Shown here: positions 27,354 through 37,120 of the stretch, one piece after another
Layout: each line of letters starts with the position of its first letter
Position numbering within the stretch: position 1 is the stretch's first letter
Source of the DNA: Vibrio sp. UBA2441
Lineage (GTDB): Bacteria > Pseudomonadota > Gammaproteobacteria > Enterobacterales > Vibrionaceae
Length of the DNA stretch: 64,000 nt
Direction of reading: 5' to 3'
NCBI GenBank assembly: GCA_002342685.1
Contig: DDQN01000037.1
Span: 1 to 64,000 of the forward strand
The notes under the pieces: generated by a model
What the model was told of the DNA's origin: nothing
The model's database searches: none
Seen by the model: only the letters and a program-made list of their open reading frames with translations
Position numbers and translations under genes: made by a program

Positions 27354-29063
27354 TTATACTATCAAGTTACAGGTTAACGTCCCCTCATCCAACCAAATAC
27401 TGAAATCATCACTCATTTCTAATGCATCTTCCACTAGTAACGGACTAGACATTAAATATCCCTGCAACGTATTGACTTCCATTTGCTTAAAGCTTTCGAG
27501 CATACTCACCGTTTCTATCCCCTCAACGGTAATTGATACATTTTTGTCCGAGCAAATTTTAGTCAGAAACTGCATATAATGAAGCGGTTCGCTGGCACGC
27601 ATCACCTCTTTCGCCAACTCTTTATCTATTTTTACCTGATCAAATGGGAGTTTAAAGAAGCTAGTCAATGAACTATAACCTGCCCCGAAATCGTCCATTG
27701 CCAGGCTGAATCCTATCGCTTTTAATTGCTCCATTTGGCTATTTGCCTGAAGTTGGTTGTCAATCAGCACAGATTCGGTCAGTTCTAACACCACCATCTG
27801 AGGGTCAACACCTGTCTGCTTTACAATTCTCTTCGCTGTATGCGGGAAACGCCCATCAAGTAACTGAAGTGCCGATACATTAACGTTGATACGTACATTA
27901 CTATTCCATTTCTGGTTATACATTGATATAAATTGGCAAGCTTGTCGTAGGATACTTTCCCCCAGTTGCGATATAAGACCTTGTCTTTCGGCCACTGGAA
28001 TAAATTCATCCGGATATATCTTACCGATAGAAGACTTTTCCCAACGGGCCAGAGCCTCAAAGCTATGAAGTTTACTTGTCTTTGCATTCACTATGGGTTG
28101 CATGCGTGCTGTAATATCCTGATTTTCTATCGCTTTTTTTAACTGACTTTCAATATAAAAGAAGTGTTCTACTTTTTGTTTATTACTTGAATTACAAATA
28201 GCCCAACGACAAGGTTCATGACGATAGGCGTATTCACATGTTTTCGAGGCCCAGCTAAAAACCTCTTCAGCGGATTTTTTGTTGGATAGGTACTGATAAG
28301 CACCAATATAAACATCCCCTGCATATAGCTGATTAGATTGGCTTGACAGCGATCGGAAAAGAGACATAAATGACTGGCAGCTCTCAGCCAGATCATTATC
28401 AGCTAAGGCACTGGTTATCAAAACAGAAAAAGAGTCGGTACTATTTCGGTAACAGACACTTTGATACTTATCGAAAATGGTTAAGCATTGAACCATTCGT
28501 GTAACAATTTCTTCGATAACGGTTACACCATATCGATTAATGTATGATTTTATTTTATCAAGATGGATATGAACAAGCGTAGCATTGCAAGATATTGAGT
28601 TCATATCAACGAGTAACTTGTCACTGTTGGGTAAACCGCTCACCTTGTCAAAATAGGCCAATTTGTGTACGTAGGATTCCATATTTCTTTGTTCAGTGAT
28701 ATCACGGTGGTTACCGACCATATATGAGCTATCACCATCTTTTTTGACGATCCCAGTCGCTTCTATCCAACAAAAACTACCGTCTTTTTTGAACACTCTA
28801 TAGTGATTCACTAGTTGTTGATTTAAAACGCTTCCACTTCGATGAGATTCGATCAAGAGTGAGAGGCTTTCCTGATCCGAGGGATGGACAATATCAATCC
28901 AGTCGGCAAGCGTAGAGTCTTGCGTAGAGATGGCAAACTGTTGATAAAATGTTTGATTGTAGAACACCACATTTCCTGTGGTATCCATTATCCACAAACC
29001 TTCATTAGCATTATTAAACATACTAATAAACATGGATATTTTATTTTGCGAGAGTTCCAACAA
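27354..29063 (-). CDS. PAS-degenerate GGDEF-EAL c-di-GMP phosphodiesterase
   Basis: A 569-aa cytoplasmic protein. The PAS domain (about 8-130) ends in the typical HRDITEQ. A GGDEF-fold domain follows (LAYFDKVSGLPN at about 145), but the catalytic GGDEF loop is replaced by NSTDSFSVL, so it cannot be an ordinary cyclase. The EAL domain (from about 318) has SFEALARW, NVNVSAL, ELTESVL, MDDFGAGYSSL and TVEGIET, all key residues for c-di-GMP hydrolysis. There is no membrane segment. It lies 187 bp downstream of the REC-GGDEF-EAL gene on the same strand, extending the c-di-GMP block. Confidence 0.88.
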   Translation of the reverse strand: MLELSQNKISMFISMFNNANEGLWIMDTTGNVVFYNQTFYQQFAISTQDSTLADWIDIVHPSDQESLSLLIESHRSGSVLNQQLVNHYRVFKKDGSFCWIEATGIVKKDGDSSYMVGNHRDITEQRNMESYVHKLAYFDKVSGLPNSDKLLVDMNSISCNATLVHIHLDKIKSYINRYGVTVIEEIVTRMVQCLTIFDKYQSVCYRNSTDSFSVLITSALADNDLAESCQSFMSLFRSLSSQSNQLYAGDVYIGAYQYLSNKKSAEEVFSWASKTCEYAYRHEPCRWAICNSSNKQKVEHFFYIESQLKKAIENQDITARMQPIVNAKTSKLHSFEALARWEKSSIGKIYPDEFIPVAERQGLISQLGESILRQACQFISMYNQKWNSNVRINVNVSALQLLDGRFPHTAKRIVKQTGVDPQMVVLELTESVLIDNQLQANSQMEQLKAIGFSLAMDDFGAGYSSLTSFFKLPFDQVKIDKELAKEVMRASEPLHYMQFLTKICSDKNVSITVEGIETVSMLESFKQMEVNTLQGYLMSSPLLVEDALEMSDDFSIWLDEGTLTCNLIV

Positions 29064-29250
29064 GCCACCACAACGGAATTTTAATTAATAGTCATTCTTA
29101 AACTTCATGCACTGATATTCAGGGTGACACAATTTTTTTTGTAATAATGTGTTGCAAATCAATTGTTTTTATTTCAGCACACTCTAAATGAATAATAATG
29201 TTCCTTTAAATTAAAAACCGCGCATCAGCTTATCAATATACACATGAAAA

Positions 29251-31350
29251 TTAATTAATTCCGCTCGTTTTTTTAAACTCAAATTCAAACTCTTCTAGCA
29301 TCACCATAATCTTCTCTGCACTTACTGGTCGCGAATAATAATACCCTTGAATAAGCTCACAGCCATACATACGCAAACAATCCGCTTGCTCTTTTGTTTC
29401 TACGCCTTCAGCAACAACCTGCAATCCGAGATTTCTGGCAAAACTCACTATAGACTTAATAATAGCGACGTCTTTTTGTTCATGCGGGATATGGTCCACA
29501 AATGTTTTATCTATCTTCAGTGTTGTAATAGGAAGATTTTTGAGTTGTGAAAACGATGAATATCCAGTACCAAAATCGTCAATGGCCATTTTTATGCCCT
29601 GATTACTCAATGTCCTCAACGTATCCTGACTATGCCCGCTATCAGAACTATTCTCTATCAAATAATCTTCTGTTATCTCAAGTTCAAACAGCTCTGCACT
29701 AACCTGTGCTTTCTTCAATTCATTTTCTATAAAATAACTTAGTTCCTGACTATGCAATTGCCTACCGGACACGTTTACCGCAATGGACAGCTCATGACAC
29801 GCAGTGCCCTGCCACTGCTTTAATTGTTCTATGGCCTTCACAATTACCCACTTACCTAACGGGATAATTAAACCAGTCTCTTCAGCCACAGGAATAAAGT
29901 CGGCAGGCGAAACGGCAGGTAAAGCCCCCCTATTCCAGCGTAACAAAGCCTCTACACCAACTATTTTTCCTGATTCAGGTAACACTTTGGGCTGATAGAC
30001 CAAATTGAAGCGTTCCTTCTCCAGAGCTTCCCGTAGGTCATTTTCCAAAGTCCACTGCTTAAGAGTTTCAATAGTCAGTTCATCAGAATAAAAGGCCAGC
30101 CTCTGTGCGTCCGACCGTTTCGCCTGATACATTGCCGTATCCGCATTTCTAAGCAGTTCTTCTTGAGTTGACCCGTTATCTGGATAAAGACTAATACCAA
30201 TACTAGCTTCAATATAAACCGGTTTCTCCTGCAAATTAAACGGCTGTTGAAACAAATTCAGTACTCTCTGAGTTAGATGAATAACATCTTGTTCATGCTC
30301 TACGGCATCCAATGTAATGGCAAATTCGTCCCCTCCCAATCTGGCAACAGCATCATAACTTCGGATCACCCCACTTAGTCTGTTCGCCACTTCAATCAGC
30401 AAGGTATCACCCACATCATGACCCAGAGAATCATTAATGTTTTTGAACCTGTCCAGATCGATATAAAGCAGTGCCACCTTTCGCTTGTAACGCTCAGCCC
30501 GCAAAATTGCCCGATCTAATAACTGCTGAAATAACAACCGGTTGGGAAGATCCGTTAAGGTATCGTGATTGGCAATATGTGAGAGACGGGCCTGAGATTT
30601 TTTCAGTTCAGAAATATCCTGAATAGTACCAACAACCGTAGTAGTACTATCGTTCAACTTTTGTCCTTGCATATGCACGTAGATAAAATCTTGCTCGGAC
30701 AACATCACCTTAATGTCCAAGTTGAATTTTTGCCCTTCGGCTAAAGCGCGCTGGAGCAAAACTCGAAGATTTAGTTGTTCCGATGGATGGGCCATTCGGA
30801 CCAAAACCTCCAGCCCTTGGTCATGCTGAGAGTGAGTTAAAGAGAGCATTTTCACTATCTGTCGTGATAACTTCAATTGGTCAATATCACCGTCTAACTC
30901 CCAATAGCCTAGTCGCGCGATCTTCTGAGCATGCTCTAACTTACGTTCGCTATTTCTTAAAGCAATAACGTTTCTATTTGCTCTTAAAACATAACGAATA
31001 TGGTGACCAATTAATGACCAGTTAATTGGTTTAACAATAAAATCGGTCGCGCCTAATTCATAGGCTTTTTCAATAGACTCTTTGTCGTCCATGCCAGTGA
31101 TCATAACCACAGGAACATCTTGCCCACGGCTGGAGTCACGAATGAACTGACACACGTCGAAACCACTGAGTTTAGGTAAATCAACATCCAGAAGCACTAG
31201 CGAGAAGTTATACTCACTATATAAATCTAACGCTTGTGCACCATCAACAGCTTCATAAATGGTATACAGTTCAAGCGAGGACAATGCTTCCCTTAATAAT
31301 AAACGGGTCATTTCATCATCATCGACTATCAATATTAATTTTCTGTCCAT
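29251..31350 (-). CDS. REC-PAS-GGDEF-EAL response regulator
   Basis: A 699-aa soluble regulator. The receiver domain (1-125) has IVDDDEM and the phospho-acceptor in LLDVDLPKLSG, with the conserved Lys in IVKPI. A PAS domain follows (about 140-255). The GGDEF domain carries intact RLGGDEF (about 338) and the allosteric I-site RSYD five residues before it. The EAL domain has GVEALLRW (about 463), NVSGRQL, EITEDYL, IDDFGTGYSSF and VAEGVET, all consistent with activity. It starts seven bases after the hybrid-kinase stop codon, making it the probable output of that kinase: phosphorylation would set the balance of c-di-GMP synthesis and breakdown. Confidence 0.92.
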   Translation of the reverse strand: MDRKLILIVDDDEMTRLLLREALSSLELYTIYEAVDGAQALDLYSEYNFSLVLLDVDLPKLSGFDVCQFIRDSSRGQDVPVVMITGMDDKESIEKAYELGATDFIVKPINWSLIGHHIRYVLRANRNVIALRNSERKLEHAQKIARLGYWELDGDIDQLKLSRQIVKMLSLTHSQHDQGLEVLVRMAHPSEQLNLRVLLQRALAEGQKFNLDIKVMLSEQDFIYVHMQGQKLNDSTTTVVGTIQDISELKKSQARLSHIANHDTLTDLPNRLLFQQLLDRAILRAERYKRKVALLYIDLDRFKNINDSLGHDVGDTLLIEVANRLSGVIRSYDAVARLGGDEFAITLDAVEHEQDVIHLTQRVLNLFQQPFNLQEKPVYIEASIGISLYPDNGSTQEELLRNADTAMYQAKRSDAQRLAFYSDELTIETLKQWTLENDLREALEKERFNLVYQPKVLPESGKIVGVEALLRWNRGALPAVSPADFIPVAEETGLIIPLGKWVIVKAIEQLKQWQGTACHELSIAVNVSGRQLHSQELSYFIENELKKAQVSAELFELEITEDYLIENSSDSGHSQDTLRTLSNQGIKMAIDDFGTGYSSFSQLKNLPITTLKIDKTFVDHIPHEQKDVAIIKSIVSFARNLGLQVVAEGVETKEQADCLRMYGCELIQGYYYSRPVSAEKIMVMLEEFEFEFKKTSGIN

Positions 31351-31357
31351 ATCTCGA

Positions 31358-34120
31358 TTACCCTATCTCTGAAACTGTTAATCCCTGTTGCGCAAAATAC
31401 AACTGAACCCGTTCTGATTCTTTATCAATCATAACGATCGTTTCTGGTATTTTGCTGGTAGCGTTGTTTGTAGCTGCCTCTTCCAGTTGTTTGCACAACA
31501 GAGATAGCCGAACAGCCCCCACATTGGCACTACTCGATTTCAAACTATGCGCCAGACTTCTGACTTTTTCGATATCAGTAAGCGGCGTATCTTCTAAAAG
31601 TGTTTCTACCGTATGATTTAGTGTCAGCAAGAAAAGGCTTACAACTTTATCAACCAAAACATGTGCCGCTTCGGGCTTCAGTGCCACTATATTTTGTAAC
31701 GCCTGAGGATCTACAGGAGATTCATTATTGGCATTGTTGGAAACACCCTTCTCAAGCCCCGTACCCTTATCAGAAAGCCATGGTGAAAGGACATCAAACA
31801 TTTGTTCAACCGTGAATGGTTTACTAAGATAACCATCCATCCCAGCTTGCAAACACGTTTCCATATCTCCTTCCATCGCATTTGCAGTCAGTGCAATGAT
31901 AGGAAGCTTCTCTTGTTTTCCTATCGAGTGTTCCCAGCCCCGTATCTGTTTAGTCGCTTTTAATCCATCCAACTCTGGCATTTGAACATCCATCAAAATG
32001 AGGTCATAGCTTTTAGTTGTTGCCATAGCTACCGCTTCTAATCCATTCTCTGCCAGTTCTACCTGTAAGCCACAAGACTCCAACATAATCATGGCCACCT
32101 CTTGATTAACTAAATTATCCTCAGCCAGCAAAATACGGTGCACTGTTTCAAACCGAGTATTAGTCACCAAGCGTGGGGCAGCCACGCGCTTATGTTGAAC
32201 ATCTAATCCGAATGCATCGACTAAGCATTGGTATAGCTCTTTTTGCAGTACAGGCTTATGCAGCACATAAATATTTTCTTTTTTCAGCTGCTCAGCCGAT
32301 TCATCATTTGTGGCACTAAACATAACCAGGTTAGGTGTATGTGCAGAAAAAGACTGGCGAATTTCATTGGCTAACAACACACCGTTGATGCCAGCCATTT
32401 GTTTGGATATAAATACTAAATCGTATTGAGCTAGGTTCTGTTCACATTGCTCCATCATTTTTAACGCTTGTGCACCACTTGTAGCATGGTCACATAACAA
32501 CCCAAATGTGCTCAGTTGTTGTTGAAATACGTGAACACCTACTTGATTGTCATCCACAATCAACAACTGCTTATTTTTAAGCTGTTGAAGATCCATCATT
32601 TCATCAATTTCACCGCTTTTTACCTGAGGCAGCGCGACATCAAATGAAAAACAGCTTCCAACATTGAGCTTTGAAGTCACCGTTAAGTCGCCGCCCATCA
32701 TGCGGATCATCTTACGTGCAATAGACAATCCCAGCCCAGTTCCTCCAAATTTGCGTGTGGTTGTGCCATCAGCCTGAGAAAATGATGTGAATATATGATC
32801 TAACTTCTCTTCTGCTATGCCGATTCCCGTGTCTTCTACATCGAAACAAATAGATTTACTCATATTGCATTCATAGACGCGTAAAATAACTTGACCTGAA
32901 TTAGTAAATTTCAGCGCGTTATTTAACAGGTTACCTATTACTTGCCTTAAACGAACAGGATCGCCTAAATAATACCTATGTAACGTGGGCGGCACGGATA
33001 ATACCAACTCGAGCTGTTTTTTATAGGCCGGCTCAGAATACAAACTACCAAGCCCTTCGATTAACTCCCGCAAATCAAACTTAACCGCTTCTAATTCCAT
33101 TTTGCCCGCTTCAATTTTTGAGAAGTCTAATATGTCATTGATGATTGAAAGCAGGTTTTTCCCTGATTGATAAACTGTTTCGGTGTAGTGTTTTTGCCGT
33201 GGGTCGAGCGAACTTTTCAATAGTAGTTCCGCCATGCCCAAAACTCCGTTCATGGGTGTGCGTATTTCATGACTCATTGTTGCCAAAAATTCACTTTTGG
33301 CTTTATTAATCTCTTCTGCATGTTCTTTTGCTGATACCAACTCCAAGGTTCGCTTAGCAACCTCATTTTCAAGAATGTCTCTGTGATTAGCCAGTACTTT
33401 ATCTCGCTCTTCAACCTGCTCTAGCATCATGTTAAATCCATCGATTAGCGCACCAATTTCATCCACTCTGTTACTAGGAATTCGTATATGGTAATCCTTC
33501 TCTCTCGAAACTTGCTGCATAACTTCAGTTAGCTGAATGATAGGGCTAGAAATCGAACGCTGCATTCGATCGGCAAAAAGAAAAGCAGCAATAGTCCCAA
33601 CAAAAATACAAAATGGTGCAAACATAAATTGCACTACCAGTTGTTGCCTTAATTGACTGAGGTCATCAATTAAAGCGACATAACCAACCAGTTGGTTGTC
33701 TAAGATAATGGGCTCCAGATGGAACAAAAGTCCATTTTTTTTTCCTGCCCTGAAGCTCTGAAGGTGGATATTTAACCTGTCATCTTCCATCTTAGCCAGA
33801 AACTCCGGCTTAACGTATTCTGCTAATAGGTTCTCTTGAAAATCATAGATTCTGCCCATGACAATTTCTGGTTTTGCTCGCAGGCTTTCTAATGTTTCGT
33901 TTGCGTCAACCTCATCCATAAAGCTAATAGCAGCAGTACTTTGGGAAGCAAGCAAACGGCCAAGTGTGGACAGCTCACCTTTGGTATTATCGTAGCTATA
34001 TTGATATTGAATAAAACCCATCATGCTGGTGATAATTAGTGCAACCAGAGAACCAGACAGCAGTCCTATTGAGGTAAGGCGGCTTCTTAGTGAAAAATGA
34101 CGGAATAGGTTTCTTATCAT
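31358..34120 (-). CDS. hybrid sensor histidine kinase (sensor-HAMP-HK-REC-REC-Hpt)
   Basis: A 920-aa BarA-like membrane kinase. Two membrane helices (about 15-38 and 160-183) flank a periplasmic sensor of CHASE8 type, then a HAMP domain. The kinase core has SHEIRTPMNG (His near 285), QVIGNLLNNALKFT, DTGIGI and GGTGLGLSI. Two receivers follow. The first has LLIVDDNQ and the Lys motif, but its acceptor site reads LVFISKQM, so the Asp is replaced by Ser. The second has LILMDVQMPELDG and is intact (about 703). The C-terminal Hpt has AHSLKSSSANVG (about 854). Its start overlaps the YfiR-like gene by four bases (ATGA). The phosphate path is probably His, REC2 Asp, Hpt His, then the REC-GGDEF-EAL protein. 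Confidence 0.92.
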   Translation of the reverse strand: MIRNLFRHFSLRSRLTSIGLLSGSLVALIITSMMGFIQYQYSYDNTKGELSTLGRLLASQSTAAISFMDEVDANETLESLRAKPEIVMGRIYDFQENLLAEYVKPEFLAKMEDDRLNIHLQSFRAGKKNGLLFHLEPIILDNQLVGYVALIDDLSQLRQQLVVQFMFAPFCIFVGTIAAFLFADRMQRSISSPIIQLTEVMQQVSREKDYHIRIPSNRVDEIGALIDGFNMMLEQVEERDKVLANHRDILENEVAKRTLELVSAKEHAEEINKAKSEFLATMSHEIRTPMNGVLGMAELLLKSSLDPRQKHYTETVYQSGKNLLSIINDILDFSKIEAGKMELEAVKFDLRELIEGLGSLYSEPAYKKQLELVLSVPPTLHRYYLGDPVRLRQVIGNLLNNALKFTNSGQVILRVYECNMSKSICFDVEDTGIGIAEEKLDHIFTSFSQADGTTTRKFGGTGLGLSIARKMIRMMGGDLTVTSKLNVGSCFSFDVALPQVKSGEIDEMMDLQQLKNKQLLIVDDNQVGVHVFQQQLSTFGLLCDHATSGAQALKMMEQCEQNLAQYDLVFISKQMAGINGVLLANEIRQSFSAHTPNLVMFSATNDESAEQLKKENIYVLHKPVLQKELYQCLVDAFGLDVQHKRVAAPRLVTNTRFETVHRILLAEDNLVNQEVAMIMLESCGLQVELAENGLEAVAMATTKSYDLILMDVQMPELDGLKATKQIRGWEHSIGKQEKLPIIALTANAMEGDMETCLQAGMDGYLSKPFTVEQMFDVLSPWLSDKGTGLEKGVSNNANNESPVDPQALQNIVALKPEAAHVLVDKVVSLFLLTLNHTVETLLEDTPLTDIEKVRSLAHSLKSSSANVGAVRLSLLCKQLEEAATNNATSKIPETIVMIDKESERVQLYFAQQGLTVSEIG

Positions 34121-34680
34121 TTCCGACCTCCTTCACTCATTAAAGCAAGCTTAAGCAACTTGGAACTCATCTTAAGATCAATTTCAGATAGTAATGGACG
34201 ACTTATCTCGAACCTGAGCTTATGTTGTTTCTCGAGCAAGTTAACTAACCCGCCTTGACGGAGAAATCTCTCATCATCACTAATGGTTAAAACTGAATCT
34301 ACATTGACCAAGGAGAGTACATATCGATAACGACGTCTTTCAGATGAACTGACATAAAGGGCATGGCACTGAATAAAATCACTTTCTTTTTCGAGATCTA
34401 TGATGGAAATTGAATGGACAGATAATGGCCGACCATTGAGCTTTTTCAGCTCCTCAATAACTTCGCCCTTTCCATACAGGCATAGTTTAAACAACCTCAT
34501 ATTTTTACCCAGAGAATACTCCGGCCAGCGGGTAAATTTGGCGATGTTATAAACATAAGCCGCTTTTAAACCAGCTAGAGTCTGAACTTCAGCCGTCACT
34601 GGAAAACAAACTGTTATTGAAAAAATAAACAGGATGGCTTTTCGTTTATACCTTAAAAAATCAGCCACTAATTTCATCAA
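34117..34680 (-). CDS. YfiR/DUF4154-family periplasmic protein
   Basis: A 187-aa protein with a positively charged N terminus and one hydrophobic segment ending near VTAEV, probably a signal peptide. The family pattern is clear: LKAAYVYNIAKFTRWP near the start of the mature part, then LCLYGKG, CHALYVSSSE and LTISDDERFL...GGLVNLLE. The founding member YfiR holds back the diguanylate cyclase YfiN in the periplasm. Here it sits between a TonB receptor and a sensor kinase and overlaps the kinase gene (ATGA), so it probably modulates the kinase's periplasmic sensor. Confidence 0.85.
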   Translation of the reverse strand: MMKLVADFLRYKRKAILFIFSITVCFPVTAEVQTLAGLKAAYVYNIAKFTRWPEYSLGKNMRLFKLCLYGKGEVIEELKKLNGRPLSVHSISIIDLEKESDFIQCHALYVSSSERRRYRYVLSLVNVDSVLTISDDERFLRQGGLVNLLEKQHKLRFEISRPLLSEIDLKMSSKLLKLALMSEGGRK

Positions 34681-34686
34681 TAATTA

Positions 34687-36711
34687 TCACCACATCACTT
34701 CCGCTTTTAAGAAATAACTTCGTTCAATAGCAGACGAAGATGGCCAAAGTTCGGTAATAAATTCCTGTTGGGCATCCTCAAGAATATTGCGCCCCATGAG
34801 TGATAACTCTAATGAATCATTGGCTTGCCAGGCAAATCGTACATCGGCATTATATCTTTCTCCAACCCCTCCGGGCTGATTAACAGTCCAGGGTCTTTCA
34901 TCCACATAAAACACCCTTATATCTAACCAAAACTCAGGTGTGATGTCATAACTCCCCCATATAGACGCCTGATGCAGAGGTGCACGATCTTCTATCAACG
35001 TAATCATATCTTCGCTATAAGAATTGGGTTCTGCGTCTTCAAATCGGGAATCAATAAAACTGTAGGTAAATCGATACCGGCTGTTATTGGTAGCCTGCCA
35101 CGTCCCAAGTAGTTCTATGCCTTGTGTATAACCGTGAATGTTATTCTCCAAAATAAATGGTAGAACAATAAATGGTTGTCCTTCGAAAGTTTCTATCGAC
35201 ATCGTGCCCGGCACATAACTTCTAAGGTTTTCATAATCATTGTAGAAATAGGCCAAATCCCACGCTAGTTTGTCTGTAGGCATCCAGCGTATACCTAACT
35301 CATAGGCGTCTACCTTTTCCGCATCATAGTCCTCACTACCTTGAATACTTACCAAAACAGGTAATGGATTATTTAGTTCAGGGTATCCCGGGGCAAAAGT
35401 TAATAAATCGAAACGAATGTCTGTTTCACCTCTGGATGGGATACGTTTGGCTCGTGAAATAGCACTCCATAAGGTGAAATCGTTATTGGGAAACCAGCTG
35501 GCACGGATATTAGGTTGAACTTCCATATCACTGTAATTGTTACCTTCAAACTTAGTGCCTAAGGTCACCGCGGCATTATGTTCTGGAAAATAAATTTTGT
35601 CCTGCACATACAGATTCCAAATATCCATGTCTTGATTGGCTTCTTCTACCGATCCTAACTGTCCATCTGTTAATTTATTTCGGCTGTACCGATACCCGGC
35701 CCCCCAAATAAATTCGTGATCTTTAATAGGAGAAAACTGATGCTGGATTTCTACATCTATGGTGTCTCTCCTATCATCATATTTCAATTCTTTACGGTCA
35801 TAGTAATCATAACGAAGATTTGCGGTTATCTCTGACTCAAGCCCTATATGTTTATTCCATTGTGCCGATAGATTACCTCCATCAATATCAACATCTCCCT
35901 CTAGCCGTTTTTCCCCATGCGGAGGTTGATAATCTGCGGCAGAGTGTTCCTGTTGCAAGCGATTCTGGAATAAGGCCCCCTGAAACGAAGACGACTGGCC
36001 ATTTTCTCCTTGCCAATCCAAACGAAAGCCCGTTGATAAATAATTCCCGCCATTGTTTTGTTCTCTTCCAGAAATGTGCTGGCCTTTATCAAGACTCTTT
36101 CCTTTCGCATACACTCTCAATTGTGTATTTTTGCTTAACTCTCCCCCTTGTCGTATCCCAACGAGTCCATTAAGCTCATTTCCTGTTGCGACATTGAAGG
36201 TTCCTCCAATCGTCTCACTCGCCTCTCGGGTAATAATATTGATGACACCATTTACCGCATTAGTTCCCCACAACGTCGCTCCTGGCCCGCGTATCACCTC
36301 GATACGTTCAATATCAGTCATCAAATAATCGAGATTCTCCCAATATACGCCCGAGTAGGTTGGGGTATAGACGCTGCGGCCATCGATCATAACCAATAAT
36401 TTATTGGCTAACCGGCCATTAAAACCTCGCATCCCTATCGCCCATTTGTTGGGGTCAATCTGAGCAACATCAACACCGGGAACCAAACGTAATGCTTCTG
36501 GAATAGACGTTGCCCCGGAGCGATTAATTTCGTTCCGAGTCACTACATAAACCGCCGCTGCTGCTTGAGAGAGTTTCTCACTTTTTTTACTGACCGAAGT
36601 CACCTCTATCTGCATTAACTCATCAATGTTTAATGCAGTAAGATCTTGCATTGCGGTATTTGCAAGAACACTGATTGGCAGCAAATAGACAAAGCTAACC
36701 AAATATTTCAT
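34687..36711 (-). CDS. TonB-dependent outer membrane receptor
   Basis: A 674-aa receptor with a signal peptide (MKYLVSFVYLLPISVLANT). The segment LTALNIDELMQIEVTSVSKK is a likely TonB-box/plug lead-in typical of the receptor class that precedes kinases. The plug domain has VYVVTRNEI, PEALRLVPGVD and IERIEVIRGPGATLWGTNAVNGVINI, followed by a 22-strand barrel ending in an aromatic residue (EVMW). It lies six bases before the YfiR-like gene and is first of a four-gene operon. The ligand is unknown; placement with a kinase suggests signalling more than bulk nutrient uptake. Confidence 0.9.
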   Translation of the reverse strand: MKYLVSFVYLLPISVLANTAMQDLTALNIDELMQIEVTSVSKKSEKLSQAAAAVYVVTRNEINRSGATSIPEALRLVPGVDVAQIDPNKWAIGMRGFNGRLANKLLVMIDGRSVYTPTYSGVYWENLDYLMTDIERIEVIRGPGATLWGTNAVNGVINIITREASETIGGTFNVATGNELNGLVGIRQGGELSKNTQLRVYAKGKSLDKGQHISGREQNNGGNYLSTGFRLDWQGENGQSSSFQGALFQNRLQQEHSAADYQPPHGEKRLEGDVDIDGGNLSAQWNKHIGLESEITANLRYDYYDRKELKYDDRRDTIDVEIQHQFSPIKDHEFIWGAGYRYSRNKLTDGQLGSVEEANQDMDIWNLYVQDKIYFPEHNAAVTLGTKFEGNNYSDMEVQPNIRASWFPNNDFTLWSAISRAKRIPSRGETDIRFDLLTFAPGYPELNNPLPVLVSIQGSEDYDAEKVDAYELGIRWMPTDKLAWDLAYFYNDYENLRSYVPGTMSIETFEGQPFIVLPFILENNIHGYTQGIELLGTWQATNNSRYRFTYSFIDSRFEDAEPNSYSEDMITLIEDRAPLHQASIWGSYDITPEFWLDIRVFYVDERPWTVNQPGGVGERYNADVRFAWQANDSLELSLMGRNILEDAQQEFITELWPSSSAIERSYFLKAEVMW

Positions 36712-37120
36712 AACACACTTTCCGTGTAGTTTTAATTTTTATACAAAGTAAAGTATTGATGAATGCTCAGATATTGCTCAACATTTCACTATGACACAGG
36801 TTGATTATGTGAAGACCAACTCAAATCTGAAATTCCTAGCATGATAAAACTTGTAGATCTCTCATATTAGTACTATGACTCTATCGCATCCAACGAATAT
36901 CAAACGATTATTTACACCCATAGCATTGAACACTCCATCACTCTACCGCTTTAAAATCATAACCCTTCTCGCCTAGCTATCCGATGAGCCGTTCGGCCAA
37001 TTCAATTAACATTATTGGTTTAATAATGTGATCTATAACAAAAGCTCACGATATTTAGCGTGAAATTTAGAATACACCCGCTACTATACAAACAATTGTT
37101 TGGTAAGCGGACAAATGTTT
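36712..37120. other. 409-bp divergent intergenic region
   Basis: This lies between the TonB receptor (minus) and psuK (plus). It is AT-rich with no gene that I can support. Notable structures are ACATTATT/AATAATGT arms at 37009-37029 and the palindrome at 37089-37102. Confidence 0.6.
37089..37102. promoter_or_regulatory. palindrome CAAACAATTGTTTG before psuK
   Basis: A perfect 14-bp palindrome ending 18 bp before the preferred psuK start, next to a possible -10 element (CTACTAT or TATACA). It is well placed for a repressor site. The regulator is unknown; the HTH fused to PsuK is one candidate. Confidence 0.6.

Noticed and set aside
27178..27579. 133-codon plus-strand frame across the TauE/EAL gene junction
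   Set aside because: It is antisense to the conserved ends of both genes; the peptide is low in recognisable features.
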